Source of the DNA: Maribacter sp. MMG018
GTDB taxonomy: Bacteria; Bacteroidota; Bacteroidia; Flavobacteriales; Flavobacteriaceae
DNA: 64,000 bases
Direction: 5' to 3'
Assembly (NCBI RefSeq): GCF_018100785.1
Contig: NZ_JAGJEC010000001.1
Coordinates: 1 to 64,000, forward strand
The notes below the pieces were generated by a model. That model was given only the letters and a program-made list of their open reading frames with translations. It ran no database searches and had not been told where the DNA came from. Position numbers and translations under genes: made by a program. Positions within the stretch are counted from its first letter, which is position 1. Each line of letters starts with the position of its first letter. Shown here piece by piece: positions 51,781 to 59,301 of the stretch.

Positions 51781-51850
51781 GTAACACCGACTATAGGGCC
51801 AGACCAAAAGGTCTGTGTATATTTATATAATCGTAAAATCTCTGGGGCTG
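51773..51850 (+). repeat. Left half of attC-like site 28, end of array
   Basis: Left arm ACCAATAAGTAAC (51773-51785) is followed by CGACTATAGGGCC and the conserved inner segment GGTCTGTGTATATTTAT. The nested hairpin and the right half are degraded or missing. The arm agrees weakly with the right arm of site 27 (GTTAC only, then scattered). Confidence 0.6.
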
Positions 51851-52202
51851 GCCTTATAAAAAGCAAGCGGAAAAATAACTGCACCTGACAATGGCAGCCA
51901 TCGCACAACCCCAAGATGACCAAAACTATAATTTTTACGACCACGTCCCGTATTATAACGATTCATTTTTAGGCCCCGTAAAACCCATGGCCTTCCCTCA
52001 AAAAAGCACCGTATAGACCGCAGTTTATAGAACTTTCAAATGTAGTTACAATACGAATAAAAAATACCGTTGCAGAGCAATCGACAAAACCGTTACAACG
52101 CTATTACCTCATTTTCATACCATTAATAACCCTCTTATTCAATTCAAATTTTTTATTCTAATTTTAACTGAAAATTTACCCAAACAATAAAAACAGCCCC
52201 CT
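51851..52202. other. Gene-free boundary between array and chromosome
   Basis: No open reading frame of note. Two GTT-arm-like sequences, GTTGCAGAGCAAT (near 52069-52081) and GTTACAACGCTAT (near 52092-52104), each preceded by an ACC, may be relics of right half-sites from deleted cassettes. The last 60 bases are the likely promoter region of the dehydrogenase gene. Confidence 0.4.
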
Positions 52203-52994
52203 GTGAAAATAGCGATAATAGGTTTTGGAAATATTGGTAGATATCTTGCGGAATGGATAGATAACGACCCTTTTTTCGATTTAAAATATGTAGTAGCAAG
52301 AAGAGACATTGATAAAGACAGTATTGGTTTTAAAAATGAATCTATAGAATTTAGAAAAGAAATCACCCCTGACTTGATCAATGATGTAGACATTATTATC
52401 GAATGTGCCAATAAGGATGTCGTAACACAGCTATTGACATTTGAGGAAATAGACCGTATAGGCATGAAACTAATCGTTATTAGTACCGGCGGTCTGTACC
52501 AAAATAAAGAGGTTATAAAAAAATTAAAAAACTGCGAAATCGTTATACCGGTAGGGGCAATCGCAGGGTTAGATGCCATAAAAGCCGTGAACGACGAAAT
52601 TACCTCCATCAATCTAAAAACCACCAAACATCCTAAAAGCTTAGAAGGGGCACCTTTTTTTGAACATGCAAAAATCGACCTATCATCAATTAACACAGCC
52701 CAAACTATTTGGGAAGGTGACGTAAACGAGGCGGTAAGCCAATTTCCCAAGAATATAAATGTTGCCGCAAGCATCTATTTTGCATCTAAATGCGAAGACC
52801 TAACAATTAAAATCGTTGCCGATCCCAACGCTTCTAGCAATATGCATGAGATAACTTGTGAAGGTGGTTTTGGAAAAATATACACCCGTACAGAGAACAA
52901 ACCGAGTCCGAGCAACCCTAAAACAAGCTTTTTGGCCGTTAAGAGTGTGGTAAGTATACTTAGAAACATGAATTCCAATATTAAAATCAATTAA
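52203..52994 (+). CDS. nadX: Aspartate dehydrogenase-like protein
   Basis: A 263-residue protein from GTG 52203. It has an N-terminal Rossmann motif ('IAIIGFGNIGRYLAEWI'), 'DIIIECANKDVV', 'VPVGAIAGLDA', a 'FPKNINVAASI' strand and helix, a 'VADPNASSNMHEITCEGGFGKI' block with the likely catalytic His, and 'NPKTSFLAVKSV'. This is the order of L-aspartate dehydrogenase (DUF108 domain). The enzyme oxidises aspartate to iminoaspartate, which can feed NAD synthesis. No other nad gene is nearby. Confidence 0.87.
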   Translation: MKIAIIGFGNIGRYLAEWIDNDPFFDLKYVVARRDIDKDSIGFKNESIEFRKEITPDLINDVDIIIECANKDVVTQLLTFEEIDRIGMKLIVISTGGLYQNKEVIKKLKNCEIVIPVGAIAGLDAIKAVNDEITSINLKTTKHPKSLEGAPFFEHAKIDLSSINTAQTIWEGDVNEAVSQFPKNINVAASIYFASKCEDLTIKIVADPNASSNMHEITCEGGFGKIYTRTENKPSPSNPKTSFLAVKSVVSILRNMNSNIKIN

Positions 52995-53002
52995 ACATAC
53001 CT

Positions 53003-53098
53003 TTAGCCTATCGGCATAAGCGATTGCTTCATCTCCTTATATTTCGAAATGTCCAGTGGCAATCGGTACAGCCATTGGCCATCGAAGGAAAGATTAAT
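53003..53098 (-). pseudogene. Possible 3' remnant of a reverse-strand gene
   Basis: On the minus strand a 31-codon frame with protein-like composition (FDGQWLYRLPLDISKYKEM, then KQSLMPIG) ends at a stop at 53003-53005. It is cut off upstream by a stop codon and has no start. It looks like the C-terminal relic of a deleted gene. The parent family is unknown. Confidence 0.3.
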
Positions 53099-53225
53099 TT
53101 AAAAACATGTTCTAGATGATATGGTCAACCTTTCCGTGAAATGGATAGATACCAATAAATACTTGTAAAAATGAATATTGGAGTACATTTACAAGAAGTA
53201 AGTATAAATTCAAAAAAACAAATAA

Positions 53226-53810
53226 TTGGACCGGTTATTATCAAAAATATATAGTTGTGATATTTGCAAAAACAAGCTTCCTCTTGGTCCAAAACCGATT
53301 GTTAATGCGCATCGTAAAAGCAAAATTGTCGTAATCGGACAGGCGCCGGGTTCCAAAGTTCACAATACGGGTGTGCCTTGGGATGACCAAAGTGGCGAAA
53401 ACCTAAGACAATGGATGGGTATTGATAATTCCGTTTTCTATGATGTAGAAAAAATTGCGTTGATTCCAATGGGATTTTGTTATCCAGGAAGAGGAAAATC
53501 CGGTGACAACCCTCCAACCAAAGAATGCGCCCCTAAATGGCATAACGATTTATTAGCCAAAATCGAAAGCCCAGAGCTAATTATCTTAATAGGTAAATAC
53601 GCTCAAGATTACTATTTAAAGGACCTCTCTAAAAAAACACTGACAGAAACCGTTCGAAACTACAAAACATACCTGCCTCAATATTTCGTTCTTCCCCATC
53701 CATCACCAAGAAACAACATATGGCAAGCTAAAAACGAATGGTTTAAAGAAAATGTACTTCCTGACTTAAAATTAAAAACAAACGAAATTCTAGAAAATAA
53801 TAATCGTTAA
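53226..53810 (+). CDS. Uracil-DNA glycosylase superfamily protein
   Basis: A 194-residue protein from TTG 53226. 'VVIGQAPGSKVHNTGVPWDDQSGENLR' holds the GQAPG active-site loop and 'YFVLPHPSPRNN' the DNA-contacting His loop of the UDG superfamily (UDG-like, YoaZ-type branch). The paired Cys residues (CDIC near residue 10) are notable. Relatives are often annotated as UDGs without proven activity. It probably has a DNA-repair or related hydrolase role. Confidence 0.8.
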   Translation: MDRLLSKIYSCDICKNKLPLGPKPIVNAHRKSKIVVIGQAPGSKVHNTGVPWDDQSGENLRQWMGIDNSVFYDVEKIALIPMGFCYPGRGKSGDNPPTKECAPKWHNDLLAKIESPELIILIGKYAQDYYLKDLSKKTLTETVRNYKTYLPQYFVLPHPSPRNNIWQAKNEWFKENVLPDLKLKTNEILENNNR

Positions 53811-53829
53811 CATTCTAAACACAAAAAAT

Positions 53830-54207
53830 ATGACCAACTACATTGATGGCTTTGTTTTTCCGATACGAAGTATTTATTTGGACGAATACAAAAAAGTGGC
53901 AGAAAAAGTAGCTAAAATATGGAAAGAACATGGTGCAATGGCCTACTTCGAATTTGTCGGCGATGATTTATACTTAGAAGGTGTAAAATCGTTTATTGCT
54001 ACCGTAGAAGTAAAAGAAGACGAGGAAATTATATTTGGATGGGTTGTTTTTCCTTCAAAAGAGATACGTGATTCTGCCAACGAAAAGGTTTTTACCGACC
54101 CAAGAGTAACAGCGCTGCTCGCACCCTTAACAGACCCAAAAAAAATAGTCTTTGACAGTAGTAGAATGGTTTACGGAGGGTTTAAGCCTCTGATACAATT
54201 AAATTGA
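53830..54207 (+). CDS. DUF1428 family protein
   Basis: A 125-residue protein matching DUF1428 (YbaA-like) over its whole length: 'YIDGFVFPIRSIYLDEYKKVAEKVAKIWKEHGA', 'EEIIFGWVVFPSKEIRDSANEKVFTDPR' and 'RMVYGGFKPLIQL'. It has a dimeric ferredoxin-like fold and unknown function. It begins 19 bases after the UDG-like gene and may share its transcript. Confidence 0.9.
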   Translation: MTNYIDGFVFPIRSIYLDEYKKVAEKVAKIWKEHGAMAYFEFVGDDLYLEGVKSFIATVEVKEDEEIIFGWVVFPSKEIRDSANEKVFTDPRVTALLAPLTDPKKIVFDSSRMVYGGFKPLIQLN

Positions 54208-54289
54208 ACGTATATATTTAACCACATAGCAATATAATTGATACTCCGACACCATAGTAGGTACGAGGCAATTTCTATGAATTAGTGCA

Positions 54290-54310
54290 ATGTTCTCTGT
54301 AAGAGAACAT
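54290..54310. repeat. Perfect inverted repeat in a promoter region
   Basis: ATGTTCTCT (54290-54298) and AGAGAACAT (54302-54310) flank a 3-base GTA. It lies 22 bases before the start of the lipoprotein gene at 54333, as expected of an operator or a hairpin in the leader. No T-run follows, so a terminator is unlikely. Confidence 0.6.
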
Positions 54311-54332
54311 CTAAACAAAACATTACATCTCC

Positions 54333-54725
54333 ATGAAAAATGTTATTATTCCAATTGCCCTCTTTCTAATAGCTTTATCTTGCTCCGATTCAAAAGATGG
54401 GGATTGGGACGACAACATAAAACTATCACAAAAAGAAGTCCGGTTTTCATCAGAAGCCCAAACTATACAGATTTATACGGAAGAGACAGATTGGTGGATC
54501 AACGAGATTGTATGGAACGGAGAATCGGTGGACCTAAACGAGGTTGATACCGGGGAGGAAAACTTTGTTATTGAAGAAATCGAATTCTCCATTGAAAGAA
54601 AAAACGAAACAGAGATATCTATCTCAATGGAACAGAACCAAACAGCATCGGAACGGGTTTTGACCATAAGCCTCCAATCAGGTGATTACTTTGACGGAAT
54701 TACAATCACCCAATCCGGTACCTAA
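54333..54725 (+). CDS. Lipoprotein with BACON-like domain
   Basis: A 130-residue protein with a lipoprotein leader (MKNVIIPIALFLIALSC) and one beta-sandwich domain. 'IKLSQKEVRFSSEAQTIQIYTEETDWWI' and the end 'SERVLTISLQSGDYFDGITITQSG' fit the BACON pattern (strand, x-V-x-W-x-I, final ITQ-G). BACON domains in Bacteroidota surface proteins are thought to bind carbohydrate. Here the domain stands alone. Confidence 0.75.
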   Translation: MKNVIIPIALFLIALSCSDSKDGDWDDNIKLSQKEVRFSSEAQTIQIYTEETDWWINEIVWNGESVDLNEVDTGEENFVIEEIEFSIERKNETEISISMEQNQTASERVLTISLQSGDYFDGITITQSGT

Positions 54726-54855
54726 AAAACGACCTCATATACATTATACGGGCATAAGTTGAGACCAAAGATTTATTGAACGGGCCTTAAACAACACCGA
54801 ATAGGGATTAATTTCCGTATTTTTAAAGAAACTATATCCATTTAAAATAGAATAT

Positions 54856-55296
54856 ATGAATACCATTTTTAGAACCTTATTTATTATTATGGTAATGGTG
54901 GGCAGTGCTACAGGCGTCCACAGTCAAAAGAAATTGGACCAACAAGTCGTTACAGATTTACAAAAGACACCTAAATATGGCTTTATACTCACCACAGAAA
55001 GGCATTTTAAAGGAGTGTTGGGCATGTACGACCTACTTATTGAAAACGGTGTTACCATAGAGGATTATGAAATTGTGGTCAAGGGCAAGGTGGTGACACA
55101 ATTGGTCAAAAATTCTGAACTGGAAACATTTTTTCAAAAATATAAAGGAAAGGTAAAGGTAAGCGTGTGCAGTGTTGCCATGGAAAAATTGGGTGTATCG
55201 AAAGAAGAGCTTTTTGATGGCCTTAGCGTTACCCCGACCGCCTCGGTACGTATGCTCCAATTACAGGCAAACGGTTATAACACTTTAACATACTAA
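54856..55296 (+). CDS. Exported DsrE-like protein
   Basis: A 146-residue protein with a signal peptide (to about residue 23, VHSQ) and a DsrE/DsrF-like alpha/beta domain: 'DYEIVVKGKVVTQLVKNSELETFF', 'VKVSVCSVAMEKLGVSKEELFDGLSVTPTASVRMLQLQANGY'. Cys in VSVCSVAM occupies the position of the active Cys of sulfur-relay DsrE proteins. Export is common for Bacteroidota members, whose role is unknown. Confidence 0.8.
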   Translation: MNTIFRTLFIIMVMVGSATGVHSQKKLDQQVVTDLQKTPKYGFILTTERHFKGVLGMYDLLIENGVTIEDYEIVVKGKVVTQLVKNSELETFFQKYKGKVKVSVCSVAMEKLGVSKEELFDGLSVTPTASVRMLQLQANGYNTLTY

Positions 55297-55437
55297 TTAT
55301 TTTTGTGCATTTATCGAAATATTGGCATCGGTTCTGCCACTAAACAAAAATCCGTAGAACCGTCTTTGACAGGTCTTTGGGCAATTTTGAGTAACGAACT
55401 TTAATTCTATCCGTCTAAATAAAAGACACCGTTTACC

Positions 55438-56073
55438 ATGAATAGTATTAAAGAAAAAATAGTACCTCAAATTTTAATCATTTATACGAGATATTTAATT
55501 GGTGGAGCTTTTGTTTTTGCCAGCCTGATAAAAATAAAAGGACACCGCTTTACCTCTGAAAGTGGTGAATTAAACCCCATAAATAGCGCTTGGCATTTTT
55601 TCGAGACCATGTACCAATCCGGTCTATATTGGAAATTTATTGGAATAGCACAATTGATAGCCGGTTTTTTATTAATGACACAGCGCTATTCTAAACTGGG
55701 CGCCTTAATTAACCTTCCGATTATTCTGAACATCTTCATTATCACCTTATCCTATTATTTTGCTTATACTCCCGTAGTTACCGGACTTATGCTATTCGCG
55801 AATTTATTGTTGATTTTTTGGGAATGGAACGAAATCAAAATCCTATTTAATTTAACCCCGACCTTTGACCAAAACATTAGATTGGAAAAAGATCTATTTT
55901 GGCAGATCATCGGATTGGTTTTATTCCTTTTTACATTTACTTATAGATTATTGATCAATAAGTATGATCTTGTATTTTGGATGCTAACTTGTGTATTAAT
56001 AAGCTTATTCGGATTAATAATAGGATTGTACAGAGAGAGAAAAAGAAAGATCAACTTACAACAACACCTTTAG
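55438..56073 (+). CDS. DoxX-like membrane protein
   Basis: A 211-residue protein with six hydrophobic segments. The N-terminal four ('RYLIGGAFVFASLIKIKG', 'GLYWKFIGIAQLIAGFLLMTQRYSKLGALINLPIILNIF') match the DoxX family, membrane proteins of uncertain function linked to redox or quinone metabolism. The two C-terminal helices lengthen the family's usual 130-150 residues. Confidence 0.82.
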   Translation: MNSIKEKIVPQILIIYTRYLIGGAFVFASLIKIKGHRFTSESGELNPINSAWHFFETMYQSGLYWKFIGIAQLIAGFLLMTQRYSKLGALINLPIILNIFIITLSYYFAYTPVVTGLMLFANLLLIFWEWNEIKILFNLTPTFDQNIRLEKDLFWQIIGLVLFLFTFTYRLLINKYDLVFWMLTCVLISLFGLIIGLYRERKRKINLQQHL

Positions 56074-56134
56074 CTTATTACAAAGGTGCTTTAAATGATA
56101 AAAAACGACATTCTCTACAATCTAAATACCCAAC

Positions 56135-56392
56135 GTGGAAGAAATATTCGATCAGGTAAAAGTTTTTTTTGAGCTAAATCCGAAATACGCTTATTTAGTA
56201 TTGTCCATTATCTTCTTCATTTTCGCTATCGGTAATTTTCTTAATAAAGATTGGGCAATAGACCCCGCAAACAGTACTCAAAAGTTTAATTATGAAATTT
56301 TCGGGCATACTATTTTTAGATCAACGAAGGGGTTGATTTATTTACTGGGTTTTATAGCCGGCCTATGCGGATTTATTATACATTTAGAGTAA
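56135..56392 (+). CDS. Imm17-like membrane protein
   Basis: An 85-residue protein from GTG 56135 with two helices (about residues 18-35 and 63-82). It has the layout of the Imm17 immunity family: 'NPKYAYLVLSIIFFIFAIGNFLNKDWAIDP', then 'FGHTIFRSTKGLIYLLGFIAGL'. Imm17 proteins are predicted to protect against polymorphic toxins. Its neighbours are DoxX and a nucleoside-hydrolase-like exported protein (16 bases downstream). Confidence 0.7.
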   Translation: MEEIFDQVKVFFELNPKYAYLVLSIIFFIFAIGNFLNKDWAIDPANSTQKFNYEIFGHTIFRSTKGLIYLLGFIAGLCGFIIHLE

Positions 56393-56408
56393 TCAAATTA
56401 CAAAACCA

Positions 56409-57254
56409 ATGAAATACAGAACACTCGTGCTACTGGTAGTATCGGCCATATTAATACCTTTAAAAAGTAGTGCCATAAACTTTAGCACCATAACAGAAAG
56501 GGAATTCAACAAAGAAAAAGACTTGTTGCTGGTACATTTTGATTGTAAAACAGATGTGGACGACCTTCATTCGGTCGCTGCATTGGCAACTTTAATGTCC
56601 CATCCCGATTTTTCTGAAATACAATATCATGCAGTTGCCGGCACATACGGTATTCAAGAAGGCTTATATGTTCCGCCCAACGACCTATTTCAACTTACCT
56701 TTGGAGACAACTGGACAGATGCAAACAAAAATTTGTCCAATGCGGTTGAAAAGGTCAAAACCATTGCCTTAAGAACTCTTACCGATAAAGGTGATGTTTG
56801 GATTGCCGAAGCGGGGCAATCCGATTTTACCGCCAAATTGATAAAAGCAATTCAATTAGATCTGCCAGAATTAAATGTTTCAGAACGTATTCATGTTGTT
56901 CAACATAGCGATTGGAACGAAAAAGTGACTTCGCCCGAAGCGCTTCAATTTACCAAAGAACACGCCGATTACCATAAAATTGCCGATGGAAACGCTATAG
57001 GAAACGGAACACCCGGTTTTCGTACCCCAAATTTCTCCTACTGGGAAGAAAAGATCGTAGACCCTACATTGATGGAAGTATGGCAACTCGCAACAGACAT
57101 CGCAAACACATACAATGGAAAAGACGGGCGTTATAATAACGAGGCCGTTGCCGCCGGAGGATTGGACTTCTCTGACCTTTCCGAGGTTTGTTGGATCCTG
57201 GGGCTAAAACAAATAAAGGATACCGAAGAGTTCTTTAATATCTATTCTTATTAA
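56409..57254 (+). CDS. Exported nucleoside hydrolase-like protein
   Basis: A 281-residue protein with a signal peptide (to about residue 22, SSAINF). 'LVHFDCKTDVDDLHSVAALATLMSHPDF' resembles the N-terminal metal site (Asp-x-Asp-x-x-Asp-Asp) of inosine-uridine nucleoside hydrolases, and 'GDVWIAEAGQSDFTAKLI' follows as a second alpha/beta unit. The rest is not a typical match, so the substrate is open. It probably acts in the periplasm. Confidence 0.65.
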   Translation: MKYRTLVLLVVSAILIPLKSSAINFSTITEREFNKEKDLLLVHFDCKTDVDDLHSVAALATLMSHPDFSEIQYHAVAGTYGIQEGLYVPPNDLFQLTFGDNWTDANKNLSNAVEKVKTIALRTLTDKGDVWIAEAGQSDFTAKLIKAIQLDLPELNVSERIHVVQHSDWNEKVTSPEALQFTKEHADYHKIADGNAIGNGTPGFRTPNFSYWEEKIVDPTLMEVWQLATDIANTYNGKDGRYNNEAVAAGGLDFSDLSEVCWILGLKQIKDTEEFFNIYSY

Positions 57255-57274
57255 TAAGACCTATATGGCCATTA

Positions 57275-57430
57275 TGTCCACAAGGGGCAACAGGGTTACG
57301 TACGGCCTATTTATATACGTTGCCAAGAAATTTAAGTTTAGAAAATATCATCAAGAAAATAATGGATCAGGGTATTATTACATCCAAAGAAAAACTATCT
57401 GTTTTGGTCCATAAAACCATGTTTCCTTAG
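57275..57430 (+). pseudogene. Possible gene remnant
   Basis: A 51-codon open stretch (CPQGATGLRTAYLYTLPRN, SLENIIKKIMDQGIITSKEK, then a stop at 57428-57430) looks like the C-terminus of a lost helical protein. It has no start codon of its own. The parent is unknown. The rest of the 270-base gap to 57529 holds an 8-base inverted repeat (ACATTACA 57481, TGTAATGT 57500) that may end the reverse-strand DUF983 transcript. Confidence 0.3.
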
Positions 57431-57528
57431 ATTATTAACTCCCTTTGGCGCTCTGGTCACATTAGCCTTAAATTACTCAAACATTACACTTTAAAATATT
57501 GTAATGTGACATGCAATAAAAGTCCATT

Positions 57529-57876
57529 TCACTTATAGAACAAATATATCCAAATAGACCTCGACAATTTATAATTGAAAGTACTTAACAAAAATGCAAT
57601 TACCGCAATAATGGAAAAGACCTTTAAAGGAGACAAATCTATAAAATACCAAAATACAATAAGACTGGTTATCATTTGTGCTGCGGCAAGGGCGTAACTC
57701 ACGAACATGGCCCCGAAAAAGAAACCTGGCTCCCGTTCAAATTTATAATTGCACACCGGGCACGTATCGCTCATTTTAGGAATGTTCAACAATATTCTTT
57801 TTCCCTTATCAGGAAACATGTTTCCTTTCTTGCAATTTGGACACTTACAATTTAAAGCATCTATAACTTTGCTCAT
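57529..57876 (-). CDS. DUF983 family protein
   Basis: The only intact gene seen on the minus strand. The 115-residue protein has two CxxC pairs (LNCKCPNCKKGNMF and DTCPVCNYKF) and two or three membrane helices, as in DUF983 proteins, which are small zinc-ribbon membrane proteins of unknown role. A TAACTTTG box (57898-57905, minus strand) 22 bases upstream of the start fits the Bacteroidota -7 element, giving a very short leader. Confidence 0.88.
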   Translation of the reverse strand: MSKVIDALNCKCPNCKKGNMFPDKGKRILLNIPKMSDTCPVCNYKFEREPGFFFGAMFVSYALAAAQMITSLIVFWYFIDLSPLKVFSIIAVIAFLLSTFNYKLSRSIWIYLFYK

Positions 57877-57970
57877 AGTATAGAATTTATTCTACCACAA
57901 AGTTAGGCTGCCAACCTACTTTCACCCATATATTATGTTCGCTATTTTTTGTACTTTTAAGACATTTTAA

Positions 57971-58861
57971 ATGAAAATACCCGTTCTAAATATTGGTCAG
58001 TTCAGAGAATCGGCACCTTTAAACGATGTGTACGTAAATTCTTTTTCAAATCACATACAGTTAAACAAGCATTTAATCAACAGACCCCACACCCACAATT
58101 TCTATCTATGTGTGCTTTTTACCGAAGGTACAGGCACACATGAAATAGATTTTAATTCTTATAGTATAAATCCTGGTAAGGTGTTCTTTCTAAAACCTGG
58201 ACAGACCCATTTTTGGAAATTTGAGACACCACCCGAAGGATTTATCTTTTTTCATTCCCAAGAATTTTACGACCTAAAGTTCTTAGGGCACACAATTAAC
58301 TCGTTTCCTTTTTTTGGTTCGTATCAAAACCCTCCCGTATTACAGTTAGACTCCCAAAAATTGAACGACCTAAAGAGCAAGTTTCGTGACGTCTATACAG
58401 AATACCTGCAAACCCATCTTTTAAGGGAATTAAAAATTATAAACACGCTAAACAATATCTATATAGAATTAACAAGGGTCTATACAGCCGATATTAATTT
58501 GGAAAAACTTACTTCCCCTAATTATTCCAACATACTTGAAAACTTGGAAAACTTAATAAACATCCATTTTTATAAAGAAAAATTTCCAAAATTCTATGCC
58601 GATAAACTTAATATAAGCACCAAGCATCTAAACAGGGTAGTAAAGCAAACTATAAACAAAACAACGAACCAATTAATTTTCGAAAGAGTAATTCTGGAAG
58701 CAAAAAGAATGATCGTACATTCCCACGATAATTTAGCCACAATTGCGGATACTTTAGAATTCTCGGATTACGCCTATTTTTCAAAGTTTTTTAAATCAAA
58801 AACAGGAATGACACCTTTGGGTTTTCGCAAAAAGTATTTTTATAAGACCAATTTAAAATAA
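57971..58861 (+). CDS. AraC-family transcriptional regulator
   Basis: A 296-residue protein divergent from the DUF983 gene. The N-terminal half has a cupin-like sensor ('INRPHTHNFYLCVLFTEGTGTHEIDFNSYSINPGKVFFLKPGQTH'). The C-terminal half is an AraC DNA-binding domain ('KFPKFYADKLNISTKHLNRVVKQ' and 'LATIADTLEFSDYAYFSKFFKSKTGMTPLGFR'). It may regulate its own promoter or the kinase gene downstream. Confidence 0.9.
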   Translation: MKIPVLNIGQFRESAPLNDVYVNSFSNHIQLNKHLINRPHTHNFYLCVLFTEGTGTHEIDFNSYSINPGKVFFLKPGQTHFWKFETPPEGFIFFHSQEFYDLKFLGHTINSFPFFGSYQNPPVLQLDSQKLNDLKSKFRDVYTEYLQTHLLRELKIINTLNNIYIELTRVYTADINLEKLTSPNYSNILENLENLINIHFYKEKFPKFYADKLNISTKHLNRVVKQTINKTTNQLIFERVILEAKRMIVHSHDNLATIADTLEFSDYAYFSKFFKSKTGMTPLGFRKKYFYKTNLK

Positions 58862-59301
58862 CAATAGGGTTAAAAAACGCACACCCAACACACAAACAAT
58901 TGTTTATCGGCAACTTGATACATTAGTTTTTCAAACAAAAATCAATCGATTTTACAAGAACCGTATAGTTACACTACAAATTTCTTGCTTCCACTATTTT
59001 GTACTTTTTAAACAATACGACCAAAAGAATCATATTGCCCTATTTTATGCGCCCAAAGATTTTTAACGACCATAAAAATTACCAACAACAAAAACGTGTT
59101 TTTATAACAAAGAATGGTATCTTAAAAGGAAAAAGGCGACAACAGCCTATTTCTTTTGATCAATATTTTCTATTTTGTAGTGTTTTGCACTAGATAGACC
59201 TTTAGTGACCATTTAAGTTAAATTTATTCTTGATGCGCAAAAAAGAACATTAAATTACACAATCATCATGCATTGTAGTCCCCTGAAGAATTTTAGATAA
59301 C
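58862..59301. other. Gene-free stretch before the histidine kinase gene
   Basis: About 440 A+T-rich bases. A 64-residue frame at 58999-59193 has no family resemblance and basic, uneven composition, so I do not call it a gene. CACTATTTTGTACTTTTT near 58993-59010 resembles GCTATTTTTTGTACTTTT upstream of the AraC gene (near 57939-57956), possibly a shared promoter or operator. Confidence 0.4.

Larger units (their letters stand above)
35743..51785 (+). other. Integron-like gene-cassette array, block II
   Basis: A second run of cassettes, all on the + strand, bounded by right half-site 16 and left half-site 28. Up to about 43 kb, and again for the cassette at 43.2-45.1 kb, the arms flanking each cassette match at 10-11 of 13. 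The 42.5-43.1 kb cassette and those from 45 kb on agree at only 7-8 of 13 (6-7 in the last), suggesting older or rearranged cassettes. The boundary near 51.8 kb is inferred from loss of the right half of site 28. Confidence 0.75.

Noticed and set aside
9-51785. CRISPR array
   Set aside because: Repeats are long, diverse palindromes separated by genes, not short identical repeats with uniform spacers, and no cas gene is present.
9-51785. MITE or IS-derived repeats
   Set aside because: The terminal arms differ from element to element and match across genes, not within an element; there are no target duplications and no transposase.
54290-54547. 85-residue ORF starting at the inverted repeat
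   Set aside because: Overlaps the lipoprotein gene in another frame and has no protein-like pattern.
58999-59193. 64-residue ORF
   Set aside because: Very basic, uneven composition and no start context; treated as non-coding.
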